NCBI GenBank assembly: GCA_004193285.1
Contig: SECP01000017.1
Location: 62,001-126,000 of the forward strand
Source: Myxococcales bacterium
Lineage (GTDB): Bacteria > Myxococcota_A > Polyangia > Polyangiales > Polyangiaceae
Direction: 5' to 3'
DNA length: 64,000 nt
Shown piece after piece: positions 10,330 to 19,519 of this stretch. Under the pieces are notes generated by a model. It saw only the letters and a program-made list of their open reading frames with translations, made no database searches and was not told where the DNA came from. The position numbers and the translations under genes are program-made. Numbering within the stretch: the first letter of the stretch is position 1; the number at the start of each line of letters is the position of its first letter.

Positions 10330-10403
10330 CGGGGTGTACCTCAACCTGGTAGAGGGCCGGCTTTGGGTGCCGGCTGTTGGAGGTTCAAATCCTCTCACCC
10401 CGA
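10330..10403 (+). tRNA. tRNA-Pro(TGG)
   Basis: Cloverleaf by eye: CGGGGTG/CACCCCG acceptor, CCTC/GAGG D-stem, CCGGC-TTTGGGT-GCCGG anticodon arm, GGAGG-TTCAAAT-CCTCT T-arm; CCA not encoded (ACCC). Confidence 0.9.
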
Positions 10404-10458
10404 CCCAATTCTCAAAAAGTCACGTGCGGTGCCGCAGCCGGCACCCAATTAGGGGCGC

Positions 10459-10496
10459 GTGCCGGCTGTTGGAGGTTCAAATCCTCTCACCCCGAC
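10459..10496 (+). repeat. 38-bp exact duplicate of the tRNA-Pro 3' half (first copy 10367-10404)
   Basis: GTGCCGGCTGTTGGAGGTTCAAATCCTCTCACCCCGAC occurs at both positions, offset 92 bp, with diverged similarity continuing downstream. Confidence 0.9.
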
Positions 10497-10665
10497 TAAA
10501 TTCTCACTAGCGACGTGTGGAGACGCAGCCGGCCTGAGTACGCCGAGTGCGAATAGCGATGCTGGGTGCCTGGGCTCTTGAAGCTCGGCGCCGCCGCGAT
10601 GGATTGAACGCAGAGCGTCAATCAGCCCGGTTGATCAGCCGAGGCAATGGGTTTATCACGCGAGC

Positions 10666-11601
10666 GTGAAGATCGATTTCACCGGTAAACGGGTACTCGT
10701 AGCGGGCGTCGCGGACGACGTCGGGTTCGGTTTCGCGATCGCCAAGCAGTTCGCGGAGGCAGGAGCCAAGGTGTGTATCGCCGGCTGGCCGCCAGCGCTT
10801 GGCATCTTCGAGACCGTGCTCCGCCGCGGCAAGCTGGACGAATCGCGCAAGATGTCGGACGGCAGCTTGCTAGAGTTCGAGCGCATCTACCCGCTGGACG
10901 CGTCATTCGACACGCTGGACCAGGCGCCGGCCGCGATCAAAGAGAACAAGCGCTACGCGGAGCGCGGCGACTTTTCGATTCAAGGCCTCGTAGACCGCAT
11001 GGTCGCGGACTTTGGTCCCAGCCCGGTAGACGTGGTGATCCATTCGCTCGCCAACGGCCCGGAGGTCGCCAAGCCTTTGTTGGATACGACGCGCGAAGGT
11101 TACCTGGCGGCCCTGAGCGCGAGCTCCTATTCGTTCGTGTCGATGGTGCGGCGCTTCGCTCCGCTCATGAAGCCGGGCTCCAGCTTCCTGTCGCTCACGT
11201 ACCTCGCGAGCGAACGCGTCATCCCACGTTACGGCGGCGGCATGTCTTCGGCCAAGGCTGCGCTCGAGGCGGACACCCGTTACCTCGCGTTCGAGGCTGG
11301 GCGTCGGTTCGGCGTGCGGGTCAATACGATCTCGGCCGGCCCCTATGCCTCGCGCGCTGCCAACGTCACGGGCGCGATCGCTGCCATCGTCAATTTCTAC
11401 GAGAGCAACTCGCCCATCCCCGCGATGCTCACGCCGGAGAACGTGGCACATTCCAGCGTTTTCTTGTCGAGCCCCTTCGCCAGCGCCATCACCGGCACCA
11501 CGCTTTACGTGGACAACGGCTTCCACGCCATGGGCAAGGCCCTCGGCGAGGGTGACTTGGACTGGGTGCTGAAGGCAGGCGACGTCCCTCGAGTTGGCTG
11601 A
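10666..11601 (+). CDS. fabI: enoyl-[acyl-carrier-protein] reductase, plastid-type FabI
   Basis: GTG start; HSLANGPEVAKPLLDTTREGYLAALSASSYSFVSM and RYGGGMSSAKAALEADTRYLAFEAGRR resemble plant ENR. Confidence 0.9.
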   Translation: MKIDFTGKRVLVAGVADDVGFGFAIAKQFAEAGAKVCIAGWPPALGIFETVLRRGKLDESRKMSDGSLLEFERIYPLDASFDTLDQAPAAIKENKRYAERGDFSIQGLVDRMVADFGPSPVDVVIHSLANGPEVAKPLLDTTREGYLAALSASSYSFVSMVRRFAPLMKPGSSFLSLTYLASERVIPRYGGGMSSAKAALEADTRYLAFEAGRRFGVRVNTISAGPYASRAANVTGAIAAIVNFYESNSPIPAMLTPENVAHSSVFLSSPFASAITGTTLYVDNGFHAMGKALGEGDLDWVLKAGDVPRVG

Positions 11602-11616
11602 TAACGTGCCCGGCGC

Positions 11617-12426
11617 ATGAACATCGCCCGTTGCCGCTGGGTCGTGTTGGGCTTGCTCTCGCTGAGCGTCGCCGCGTGTGAGGATCCTCCCAAGGCGGAG
11701 CAAAAGCCGCCGGAGGAAACCGCCGCCGCGAAGGGGCCTCCGCCGACCATTCCAACGCCGACCCCCGCTCCTTCCAGCGCGCCGCCGAGCGCGCCCAAGG
11801 CGAAGAAGCAGCTGGCGGATTGCCCGAAAGGCGCCGTCGTCTTCGAGCAAAAGGCGGTCGAGGACGAAGTGCGCCGCAAGGTGCAGAAGCCCACCGGCGA
11901 CATCACCGCTGCGGACCTGAAGAAGCTGAAATCCTTCAACCTCTCCCAGGTGAAGGGCATCGAGCAGTTGGACGTGTGCATCTTCGCGCACACCACGAAC
12001 CTCAAAGAGCTGTTCCTGGGCGAAGGCTCGTTCGAGGATTTGTCGCCCCTCGCGAGCGCAACCCAGCTGGAGTCTTTGCGCGCCTCCATCAACCAGGTGA
12101 GCGACCTCAAGCCGCTCAGCAAGATGAAGAAGCTGGACCGGCTGGATTTGGGCCGCACGCAGGTCAAAGATCTGGGGCCGCTGGCTGAGCTCACGGCCAT
12201 CACGGAGCTCTCGTTGGACGGCACGCCGGTGGAGGATATTGCGCCCCTCGCCAAGCTCACCCAGCTAGAGACCCTGAGCCTCAAAGGCACCAAAGTGAAA
12301 GACCTCTCCCCGCTGGAAGGCTTGAAGAAGCTCAAGAGCGTGGACGGCCGGGACACCCCCGCTGACGAGGACCCGATGAACTTTGCCAAGCTGCGCGGCC
12401 GCGGCGTCAAGATCGTCAATCAGTAG
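11617..12426 (+). CDS. leucine-rich-repeat lipoprotein
   Basis: Lipobox SVAAC; tandem LRRs (LSPLASATQLESLRASINQVSDLKPLSKMKKLDRLDLGRTQVKDLGPL). Confidence 0.75.
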   Translation: MNIARCRWVVLGLLSLSVAACEDPPKAEQKPPEETAAAKGPPPTIPTPTPAPSSAPPSAPKAKKQLADCPKGAVVFEQKAVEDEVRRKVQKPTGDITAADLKKLKSFNLSQVKGIEQLDVCIFAHTTNLKELFLGEGSFEDLSPLASATQLESLRASINQVSDLKPLSKMKKLDRLDLGRTQVKDLGPLAELTAITELSLDGTPVEDIAPLAKLTQLETLSLKGTKVKDLSPLEGLKKLKSVDGRDTPADEDPMNFAKLRGRGVKIVNQ

Positions 12427-12433
12427 GCGGCGC

Positions 12434-13444
12434 GTGCGCTACGCCCTGCTCGTCTCGCCTTCGTCCAATCGCGTCTACGCTCAGTCTGCGCCAGCTTTGG
12501 CGGCCGCGGAGCTGCTCGCGGTCGGCCAGCGCGTCCTCGGCGGCGCACTGGCCAACGTGGAGCAAGCCACGTTCGGCTCGGTGGACTACGTCACGTTCGA
12601 CCTGGCCGAGCTGTCGGAGCTGGCGCGCGGCTGGCTCTCCAATCTCGCGGCTACCTTCGCTCTGTTCGGCCTCGAGGAAGATGGGCGTCTCTTGCCCCTC
12701 ACCCTCGACCGGTGGGACCAGCTACCGTCGGATCTGATCACGATCCAGAAGTACTCCGGCAAGACGAACGAAGCCTTCACCAAGCTCTTATTGAACGTCA
12801 CGCTCGCGGCCAGCGCTTTTGCTACGGAGCGCCGGCCGCTCTCGGTGCTGGACCCGCTCTGCGGTCGGGGCACCACGCTGAACCAGGCCCTCAGCTACGG
12901 CTTCCATGCAACCGGCGTCGAGGTAGACAAGAAAGACTTCGAGGCGTACGCGCTCTTCATCCAGCGCTGGGTCAAAGACCACCGCCTCAAGCACAACGCC
13001 GTCCAAGGCAGCGTGAAGGGCAACCCGAAGCTCGACTTGGAGCTCGGGGTCACCAAAGAGCGCTTCAAAGCGGGGGACACGCTGCGGCTCACGTACGTCT
13101 CCGCAGACACCCACGCCATCGCTCAGGTTTTTCAGCCGCGCTCGTTCGACCTCATCGTGACGGACGCCCCATATGGGGTGCAGCACGGCGCCCACAGCGG
13201 GCCAGACACCGCGCGAAAGCCGCAAGAGTTGCTGCAAACGGCGCTGCCGGTTTGGAGAGGAGCTCTGCGTCCCGGAGGCGCGATCGGCATCGCCTGGAAT
13301 CAGCTCGTGCTGCGCCGCACGGAGCTTGCCCGAATGCTCCAGGAGGCCGGGCTCGAAGTCTGCGAGTTTCCGCAAACCTTCGAGCACCGGGTGGATTCAT
13401 CCATCGCTCGTGATCTGATCGTGGCTCGGCTCACATCACGGTGA
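12434..13444 (+). CDS. SAM-dependent (RNA) methyltransferase, UPF0020/TRM11-like
   Basis: VLDPLCGRGTTLNQAL and FDLIVTDAPYGVQHG motifs; GTG start chosen. Confidence 0.65.
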   Translation: MRYALLVSPSSNRVYAQSAPALAAAELLAVGQRVLGGALANVEQATFGSVDYVTFDLAELSELARGWLSNLAATFALFGLEEDGRLLPLTLDRWDQLPSDLITIQKYSGKTNEAFTKLLLNVTLAASAFATERRPLSVLDPLCGRGTTLNQALSYGFHATGVEVDKKDFEAYALFIQRWVKDHRLKHNAVQGSVKGNPKLDLELGVTKERFKAGDTLRLTYVSADTHAIAQVFQPRSFDLIVTDAPYGVQHGAHSGPDTARKPQELLQTALPVWRGALRPGGAIGIAWNQLVLRRTELARMLQEAGLEVCEFPQTFEHRVDSSIARDLIVARLTSR

Positions 13445-15260
13445 CGGATTTGGCGAGGTTGCGCGGCTTATCGATGTTGTAACCCTTCGCTAGAGCCACG
13501 TGATACGCGTAGAGCTGCAGCGGCACCGCGTTCAGGATCGGAGAAACGGCGGGGTGGTGCGGCGGCAGAGGGATCACGTAGTCGACGAGCGCCTTCGTTT
13601 CTGCGTCGTCCGCTCCCGCGACCGCCATGATGACCGCGCCGCGCGCCTTGAGCTCCCGCAAATTGCCGAGCATGCGCTCGCGCGTCTCGTCGGGCGGAAC
13701 GAGGGCCCACACCGGGCTGCCATGATCGATGAGCGCCAAAGGTCCGTGCTTCATCGCCGCGCCGGACAAGCCCTCCGCCGGCACGTACGCGATCTCTTTT
13801 AGTTTGAGCGCGCCCTCGGCCGCCACCGGCACGTTCGCGCCGCGCCCGACGAACAGCGTGAAGCGCGCGTCACTGAAGCGCTGCGCGAGCTTCTTGCAGG
13901 TCTCCGCGTGCTCCAGCATCAGCCGCATTTGGCCAGAGAGCGCCTCGAGCCCCGCAACCCAGGCGCGCCCGTCCACCGCCGAAAGATCACGCGACCGCGC
14001 GAAGCGCAGCGCCAAGAGCTCGGTCGCCAGCACCTGAGCCGTGAACGCCTTCGTGGAGCAGACGCTGATCTCCGGACCAGCGTGCACGTAAGTGCCAAGG
14101 TCGGTCTCGCGTGACAGGGAGCTCCCGACCACGTTGGTGATGCCGGCGACCAAACCACCGCGCAGCTTGATCTCGCGCAACGCCGAAAGCGTGTCCGCTG
14201 TCTCCCCGCTCTGGGAGATGCCCACGTACAGCGTGTGCCGGTCCACGATCGGGTTCTTCACGGCGAGCTCCGCCGCGTCCTCGGCCTGCGCGGGCACGCG
14301 GGCGTAGCGGCTCATCAAGTAGGCGCCCACCTGCGCGCTGTAGAGGCTGGTTCCGCAGGCGAAGAACACCACCTGACGAATGTCGAAGAGCCGCTGCTCG
14401 TGCTGCTGCAACCCGCCGAGCCGTGCGGAGCCCACCACCGGGTCGAGGCGCCCGCGCATCGACCGGTCCAGCGCCGCCGGTTGCTCGTGGATCTCCTTCA
14501 ACATGAAGTGGGGAAAGTCTCCGAGGTCCGCGTCGTCGGCCTGGTGCAGGATCTTCTCGATGCGCTTTTCGCGGCTGCGCTGCTCGAGGTCGACGGTCTT
14601 GATGCCGGTTGCGGTGATCTCGGCGACCTCGCCCTCGTCCAGCACGACCATGCGATCGGTGTAGGGCCGCAGCGCGAGCGCGTCGGAGGCCACGAAAGAG
14701 CCGCCGTCACCCAAGCCGATCACCACCGGGCTCCCCATGCGAGCCACGACCAGGCGCTCCGCGTCACGCTTGTCCACCGCCACCAGCCCCGCGGTGCCTT
14801 CCACTCGCTTCATCGCCCCGACGACGGCGTCGCGGAGCGAGAGCCCTGACTCCACCCCCCGACCGATCAGCTCGGCGAGCACCTCCGTGTCGGTTTCCGA
14901 GCGGAATTTGGCGCCGGTTGCGACCAGCTCGGCGCGCAGCGCCTCCACGTTGTCGACGATGCCATTGTGGACGATGGCGACGCGGCCGCGCGAATCCGTG
15001 TGCGGGTGGCAATTCTCCTCCGTCACCCCGCCGTGCGTCGCCCAGCGCGTGTGCCCGATCCCCACCTTGCCCGGCAGGCCCGCGGGAAACGCCTCTTGCA
15101 GCGCCGCCAGGTGCCCGACTCGACGGGCCAAGTGCAGCCCCTTCTCGGAGACGGTGACCACGCCTGCCGAGTCGTAGCCGCGGTACTCCAGGCGACGAAG
15201 CCCACTCACCACGATGTCCCACGCCACCTCACGCCCGACGTACCCCATGATGCCGCACAT
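13431..15260 (-). CDS. glmS: glutamine--fructose-6-phosphate aminotransferase (isomerizing)
   Basis: MCGIMGYVG N-terminal nucleophile GATase plus two SIS domains (SQSGETADT) and C-terminal DKPRNLAKSVTV. Confidence 0.97.
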   Translation of the reverse strand: MCGIMGYVGREVAWDIVVSGLRRLEYRGYDSAGVVTVSEKGLHLARRVGHLAALQEAFPAGLPGKVGIGHTRWATHGGVTEENCHPHTDSRGRVAIVHNGIVDNVEALRAELVATGAKFRSETDTEVLAELIGRGVESGLSLRDAVVGAMKRVEGTAGLVAVDKRDAERLVVARMGSPVVIGLGDGGSFVASDALALRPYTDRMVVLDEGEVAEITATGIKTVDLEQRSREKRIEKILHQADDADLGDFPHFMLKEIHEQPAALDRSMRGRLDPVVGSARLGGLQQHEQRLFDIRQVVFFACGTSLYSAQVGAYLMSRYARVPAQAEDAAELAVKNPIVDRHTLYVGISQSGETADTLSALREIKLRGGLVAGITNVVGSSLSRETDLGTYVHAGPEISVCSTKAFTAQVLATELLALRFARSRDLSAVDGRAWVAGLEALSGQMRLMLEHAETCKKLAQRFSDARFTLFVGRGANVPVAAEGALKLKEIAYVPAEGLSGAAMKHGPLALIDHGSPVWALVPPDETRERMLGNLRELKARGAVIMAVAGADDAETKALVDYVIPLPPHHPAVSPILNAVPLQLYAYHVALAKGYNIDKPRNLAKSVTVM

Positions 15261-15292
15261 GCTGGACTCCTCTTCCTCGGCTCGCTCGCGCG

Positions 15293-15559
15293 CTAACCGT
15301 AAATGCGCCGGCGAATCTGCCGCGCGCTCAGCTCCGGTGCCTTGAAGCGCAGCGCCCGGAGCTCTTCGGCGATGCGTTCGAAAATTTCCGTGTTCGTCTC
15401 GCCCTGCGCCTGCAGCTCCGCGTGCCGCCGCGCAATGAACTCGTCCACCTCGAGCTCCAGCGAATCCAGCACCTCGTCCACGGCGCGGCTCGCTTGCGCG
15501 CCAGTGAGCCCCAAAACGCTCACCAGCCGCCGCCGCACGTCATGAACGGAGATGCTCAC
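15293..15559 (-). CDS. hypothetical protein
   Basis: 89 aa ORF directly upstream of glmS, GTG start, charged helical composition. Confidence 0.5.
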   Translation of the reverse strand: MSISVHDVRRRLVSVLGLTGAQASRAVDEVLDSLELEVDEFIARRHAELQAQGETNTEIFERIAEELRALRFKAPELSARQIRRRIYG

Positions 15560-15890
15560 GGACTCACCTTGCCAGCGCGCCCGTACTCGGTCCAACTTTC
15601 TGCCCGGAATCGGGCAAAGCAGCCATATATTCCGCTAACGAAGCCCGCGATCACAGGCCAACTGGCCGGTGTTTAGGGGGCGCCACCCCGTAGCAGGGCG
15701 CGTCCGCGGCTCCCCGCTTCAAGCTAGCTCAGCTAGGGGCGGCCTTCGGCGCCTCCGTCACCGCGCCCGCGAGTCACCGACGACGCGCGTGAGCAACGCC
15801 CTCCGTCACCGCTTGCCCCGCCGCTCGCGCTTCGACCGAGAAAAGCCATGAGCAGCTCGCGTCCAAGCACCCGGCACGCAGACGCTCCAT

Positions 15891-16379
15891 CTAGAGAGCT
15901 TTGCGCAAGTAACGTCGTAAGTTCGCGAAGCCCCAGCGATCATACAGCTGCTGCGCAGGCTGGTTGAAGTCCCACACCGTGACCTCCAGCGCCTCGAGCC
16001 CGCGACTCACCGCCCACGCCTCCGCGGCCTCTAGCAAGTCGTCCGCGATGCCCTCACGTCGGCTCGACACGGCCACGAACAGCTCGTCGATCAGCCCGAA
16101 GCGCCGCGCAGCGAGCGCGCCGCGCGACGGGGTCTCCGTGTCGCGAACGCGCAGGAAGCCGACCACCGCCCGCTCTCCTTCCTTGCGCTCGGCCACCAGC
16201 ACGGCGGTCGCCGCATCCTGGAGTGTAGCCAGGAACCAGCCATGCTCCCGCTCAGGTTGCCGAGCCCGAAACAGCTCGGGGTGCGCGACGCGATGCACCT
16301 GGTCCAACTCGTCCGCCAGCCCGGCAATGCTCGCGGCGTCCTCAGGGACCGCTGAACGGATGGTGCAACTGGACCTCAT
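15891..16379 (-). CDS. GNAT family N-acetyltransferase
   Basis: SCTIRSAVPEDAASIAGL N-terminus and SSRREGIADDLLEAAEAWAVSRGLEALEVTVWDFN. Confidence 0.8.
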   Translation of the reverse strand: MRSSCTIRSAVPEDAASIAGLADELDQVHRVAHPELFRARQPEREHGWFLATLQDAATAVLVAERKEGERAVVGFLRVRDTETPSRGALAARRFGLIDELFVAVSSRREGIADDLLEAAEAWAVSRGLEALEVTVWDFNQPAQQLYDRWGFANLRRYLRKAL

Positions 16380-16562
16380 GAGCGACTCGCCCCTGCCACG
16401 TTAGTGCAGCGCCCCCCGAGAGCCCAGGGGCGGAGAACTGCAGCAACGGCCTCGGCCGCGGGAGACACCGCGGTAGAGCGGCGCCGGGTGGCGAGCGGAT
16501 CTGAGCTGGCGAGCGGCTGGGCCTGGAAGGACGCGCTCGTTACGGCGCGGCGCCCCACCCGC

Positions 16563-17588
16563 TCAAGCGGGCTTGTTCGGCAGGTGGAGCCCGCATTCGC
16601 GCTTGGTGGTGTCTTCCCACCACCAGCGGCCGGCACGCTCGTGCTCGCCCGGACGCGGAACACGCGTGCAGGGCTCGCAGCCGATGGAGACGAACCCTTG
16701 GTCGTGCAGGGCGTTGTACGGCACGCCCTCGTCGCGGATGTACGTCCAGACGTCGTTCAGGCTCTGCTCGGCGAGCGGGTTCACCTTGAGGATGCGCCCT
16801 TCCGCGCCTTGATTCGTGTCGAGCTGGAGGAGCGGTACGTCCGCTCGCGTGGGGCTCTGGTCCCGCCGCTGGCCCGTGATCCAAGCCGAGTAGCGCGTGA
16901 GCACACGGCGAAGCGGCGCGACCTTGCGGATGCCGCAGCACTCGGTGTGGCCGTCCTCGTAGAAGCTGAAGAGGCCCTTCTTACGCACGAGATCTTCGAG
17001 GGCCACGGTGTCCGGCGCGGTAAGCGTGATCTCGATGCCGTAGTGCTTTCGCACCCGCTCGATGAATCGGTAAGTTTCCGGGTGAAGGCGGCCGGTATCC
17101 AAGGAAAAGACGGAGAACGGGTGGCCGGACTTGGCGGCGAGGTCGATCAACATGACGTCCTCCGCCCCGCTGAAGGAGATGGCGGCCCGGGCGCCGTATT
17201 GCCGAAGCACGCGCTCGACCACCTCCGCCGGTGATTTCCCGATGACCTCAGCGGCAAGGACCTGCGCGGCCGCTTCGTCCAGATTTCGTACCATGCCGCT
17301 CGACGGCACGGTCTCTGCGGCCGGAACGAGGCGCTCTTTGATGAAGCCGAGCGCGCTCGTGTAGACCTGCTCCTTGTCCCCGTCCTTCACGATGAAGAAT
17401 GGGGCCAGGGTGACGCCTCGCTCGTGCGCCAGCTTCATGCCGGCCGAGCTCTCGTCGTTCTCGTCCGCCCACACGACGTCGTCGATGTAGTTCCATAAGC
17501 CGCGCCGCTTCAGCAGCTCCTCGGCTTGGACGCATTTTTCGCAAGGCTGACCGTTCTTCAGCCGCTTCTTGACCATCGTCACGTGCAT
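16563..17588 (-). CDS. cysH: APS/PAPS reductase with N-terminal glutaredoxin-like domain
   Basis: CEKC redox motif N-terminal; SFSGAEDVMLIDL; ECCGIRKV and GCEPCTR (4Fe-4S APS-reductase-type Cys pairs). Confidence 0.85.
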   Translation of the reverse strand: MHVTMVKKRLKNGQPCEKCVQAEELLKRRGLWNYIDDVVWADENDESSAGMKLAHERGVTLAPFFIVKDGDKEQVYTSALGFIKERLVPAAETVPSSGMVRNLDEAAAQVLAAEVIGKSPAEVVERVLRQYGARAAISFSGAEDVMLIDLAAKSGHPFSVFSLDTGRLHPETYRFIERVRKHYGIEITLTAPDTVALEDLVRKKGLFSFYEDGHTECCGIRKVAPLRRVLTRYSAWITGQRRDQSPTRADVPLLQLDTNQGAEGRILKVNPLAEQSLNDVWTYIRDEGVPYNALHDQGFVSIGCEPCTRVPRPGEHERAGRWWWEDTTKRECGLHLPNKPA

Positions 17589-17661
17589 GAGGGAGCGGAC
17601 AATATGAGGCCGGCACGCCAAGGAGCAAGCCTTCGGCAGCGGCGCGGCCCCGGTCGCCTCG

Positions 17662-18576
17662 TCACGCCTTCGGCTCGTAGACGGCTTCTGGCGGCATCGT
17701 CTTGGAGGCGCTCGGCGGCGCGTCCGCCCACACGTTCAGGCGCCGCATGTCCTCCCAAACCTGGGCCGGCGACGTGTAGCGGTACTGCTCATTGCGGCGC
17801 AAAAGGACGCTGATGATGCCCCCGATGGGCGTCCCGAGCTGCTCGGCCTTCAGTCGCGGCACCCCCTCCTGGATCTGCCGCAGCATCGCGTCGTAACCCT
17901 GAGAAGTATCGATGGGATACTCGCCGGTGTGCATTTCGTACATCAAGAGCCCGAGCTGGTAGAGGTCGCTCTGCTTCGTGGTGTAGCCGCCCGCGACGAG
18001 CTCCGGGGCCATGATGCGGTGCTGCACGAGCGCAGGCCGCACTGCCTGCTGCCCGGAGAGCTCCTGCGCGACGCCCAAATCGCTCAGTTTGAGCACGAGC
18101 TCGTCCCCTTGTTGAACGAGAATATTCCCCGCGTGAAGGTCGTTATGGATGATCTCGCTGTCGGACAGGTATTGCAGCGCGAACAAGATTTGCCGGGAGA
18201 ACTCGACCACGAGGCGATCGGTAAAAGCTCGCCCCAGCATGTCCGACAGGCTGTGGTCGCAACGTTCGAGCACCAGGTAAAAGAGCCCCTGCGACTCGAA
18301 GTAATCGAACACGTAAACGACGTTCGGGTGGCGTAGCCGGTAAAGGCGCTCGGCTTCCTTTTGCCACTCCTCCCGCACTTGCGTGTACGGGCGCTCGCCG
18401 GGCCGAAACATCTTCAGCGCAAACGGCTGGTCGAAGGGGCCGAGGCAGTCGAAGACGGCGCCGAAGGACCCCTCGCCCATTAAATCGCCCAGTAAATAGG
18501 TGGCGCCCCGTGGCGAGTGCACGGAGCCGCCCGGAACCGGAAATACCGGCATTTGTCCTGTCACCCAGCGGCTCAT
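17662..18576 (-). CDS. serine/threonine protein kinase with variant catalytic motifs
   Basis: FALKMF (Lys), HNDLHAGNIL (HxD), SDLGVA, APELVAGGYTTKQSDLYQLGLLMYEM. Confidence 0.85.
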   Translation of the reverse strand: MSRWVTGQMPVFPVPGGSVHSPRGATYLLGDLMGEGSFGAVFDCLGPFDQPFALKMFRPGERPYTQVREEWQKEAERLYRLRHPNVVYVFDYFESQGLFYLVLERCDHSLSDMLGRAFTDRLVVEFSRQILFALQYLSDSEIIHNDLHAGNILVQQGDELVLKLSDLGVAQELSGQQAVRPALVQHRIMAPELVAGGYTTKQSDLYQLGLLMYEMHTGEYPIDTSQGYDAMLRQIQEGVPRLKAEQLGTPIGGIISVLLRRNEQYRYTSPAQVWEDMRRLNVWADAPPSASKTMPPEAVYEPKA

Positions 18577-18662
18577 TGCGGGACCATCCTACCCGTCCGC
18601 GGACGTTTCGGGCTGAGGAGACTTGCATTGGGCCAATTGTCCGGGTAAACCCCGCGCCGTTC

Positions 18663-18833
18663 ATGTCCAACCGATCGATCTGGAATGTCCGTAGGCGTCA
18701 CGAGTGGCTGACCACTCCTCTCAAGGGCAAGCACCTCAAGGCGCGCAAGCGCGCGCGCATCGGCCTGCAGGCAGCTCTGGACCGCAAGGCGGCTCCCGCG
18801 GCTGCTTCGGCCGAGACGCCCGCCGCAGAGTGA
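18663..18833 (+). CDS. small basic hypothetical protein
   Basis: MSNRSIWNVRRRHEWLTTPLKGKHLKARKRARIGLQ..., 56 aa ORF between two genes. Confidence 0.4.
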   Translation: MSNRSIWNVRRRHEWLTTPLKGKHLKARKRARIGLQAALDRKAAPAAASAETPAAE

Positions 18834-18878
18834 ACCGCCTCTCGAAGTTGGCCGGCTCTCGCCGATTCGAGTAGTGCC

Positions 18879-19427
18879 TTGGGCATGCGTGCGTTCACGC
18901 GTGCCCTTTCGCTTTTGTTTTTCGTCCCCTTGCTCACGGGCTGCATGCAGGCCGGCGAGCAAGAGCTGGATGATCAGGATCCCCACCAGCCTGGGGATGC
19001 GATTGGCTCATTTGCCGTCGTCGGTAAGCTGAAGGACGACAGCTGCGGCGCGGACAATTTGAGCGCGCCCGCGAAGTGGAGCTTCAACCTCAAGCTCTCT
19101 CGCAAGGGCAGCACGCTGTATTGGCTCAACGGTCGCGAAGCAATCACCGGCGAGATAGACGCGAGCGGGCGCTTCACGTTCGAGACGCGCCTGGAGGTAC
19201 CGGTGTCTGCGCCGCGCGGCGCCCTCAAGGGCTGCGTGATGATTCGTAGCGACTCCGCTTCTGGCGCGCTCACGAGCTCGGACGAAGAGCTCAGCGGTGA
19301 GCTCGCGTACGCGTACAGCGTCGCGAAGGGCTCGGACTGCAGCGAGTACGCGCTCGGCGCGGAAGGTCAGCCGCTCGCGCTGCCGTGTGCCCTCTCGTAT
19401 TCGCTGAGCGGCGCCCGCAGCGATTGA
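18879..19427 (+). CDS. hypothetical lipoprotein
   Basis: Signal peptide with LLTGC lipobox. Confidence 0.65.
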   Translation: MGMRAFTRALSLLFFVPLLTGCMQAGEQELDDQDPHQPGDAIGSFAVVGKLKDDSCGADNLSAPAKWSFNLKLSRKGSTLYWLNGREAITGEIDASGRFTFETRLEVPVSAPRGALKGCVMIRSDSASGALTSSDEELSGELAYAYSVAKGSDCSEYALGAEGQPLALPCALSYSLSGARSD

Positions 19428-19519
19428 GATCGCGCGAAGGTTAAGCGCCACGTGTTTCGCCGGCGTGACAGCCGGGTTGCAAAGAGGGCGTAGCGTAGCA
19501 CAGCTAAGTCCCGATCATT

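Noticed and set aside
10459-10496. Second functional tRNA-Pro
   Set aside because: Only the 3' half is present; no D-arm or 5' acceptor strand upstream.
18530-18545. GGAACCGGAAAT resembling half of the regulon operator
   Set aside because: Lies within the kinase coding sequence and only half the palindrome matches.
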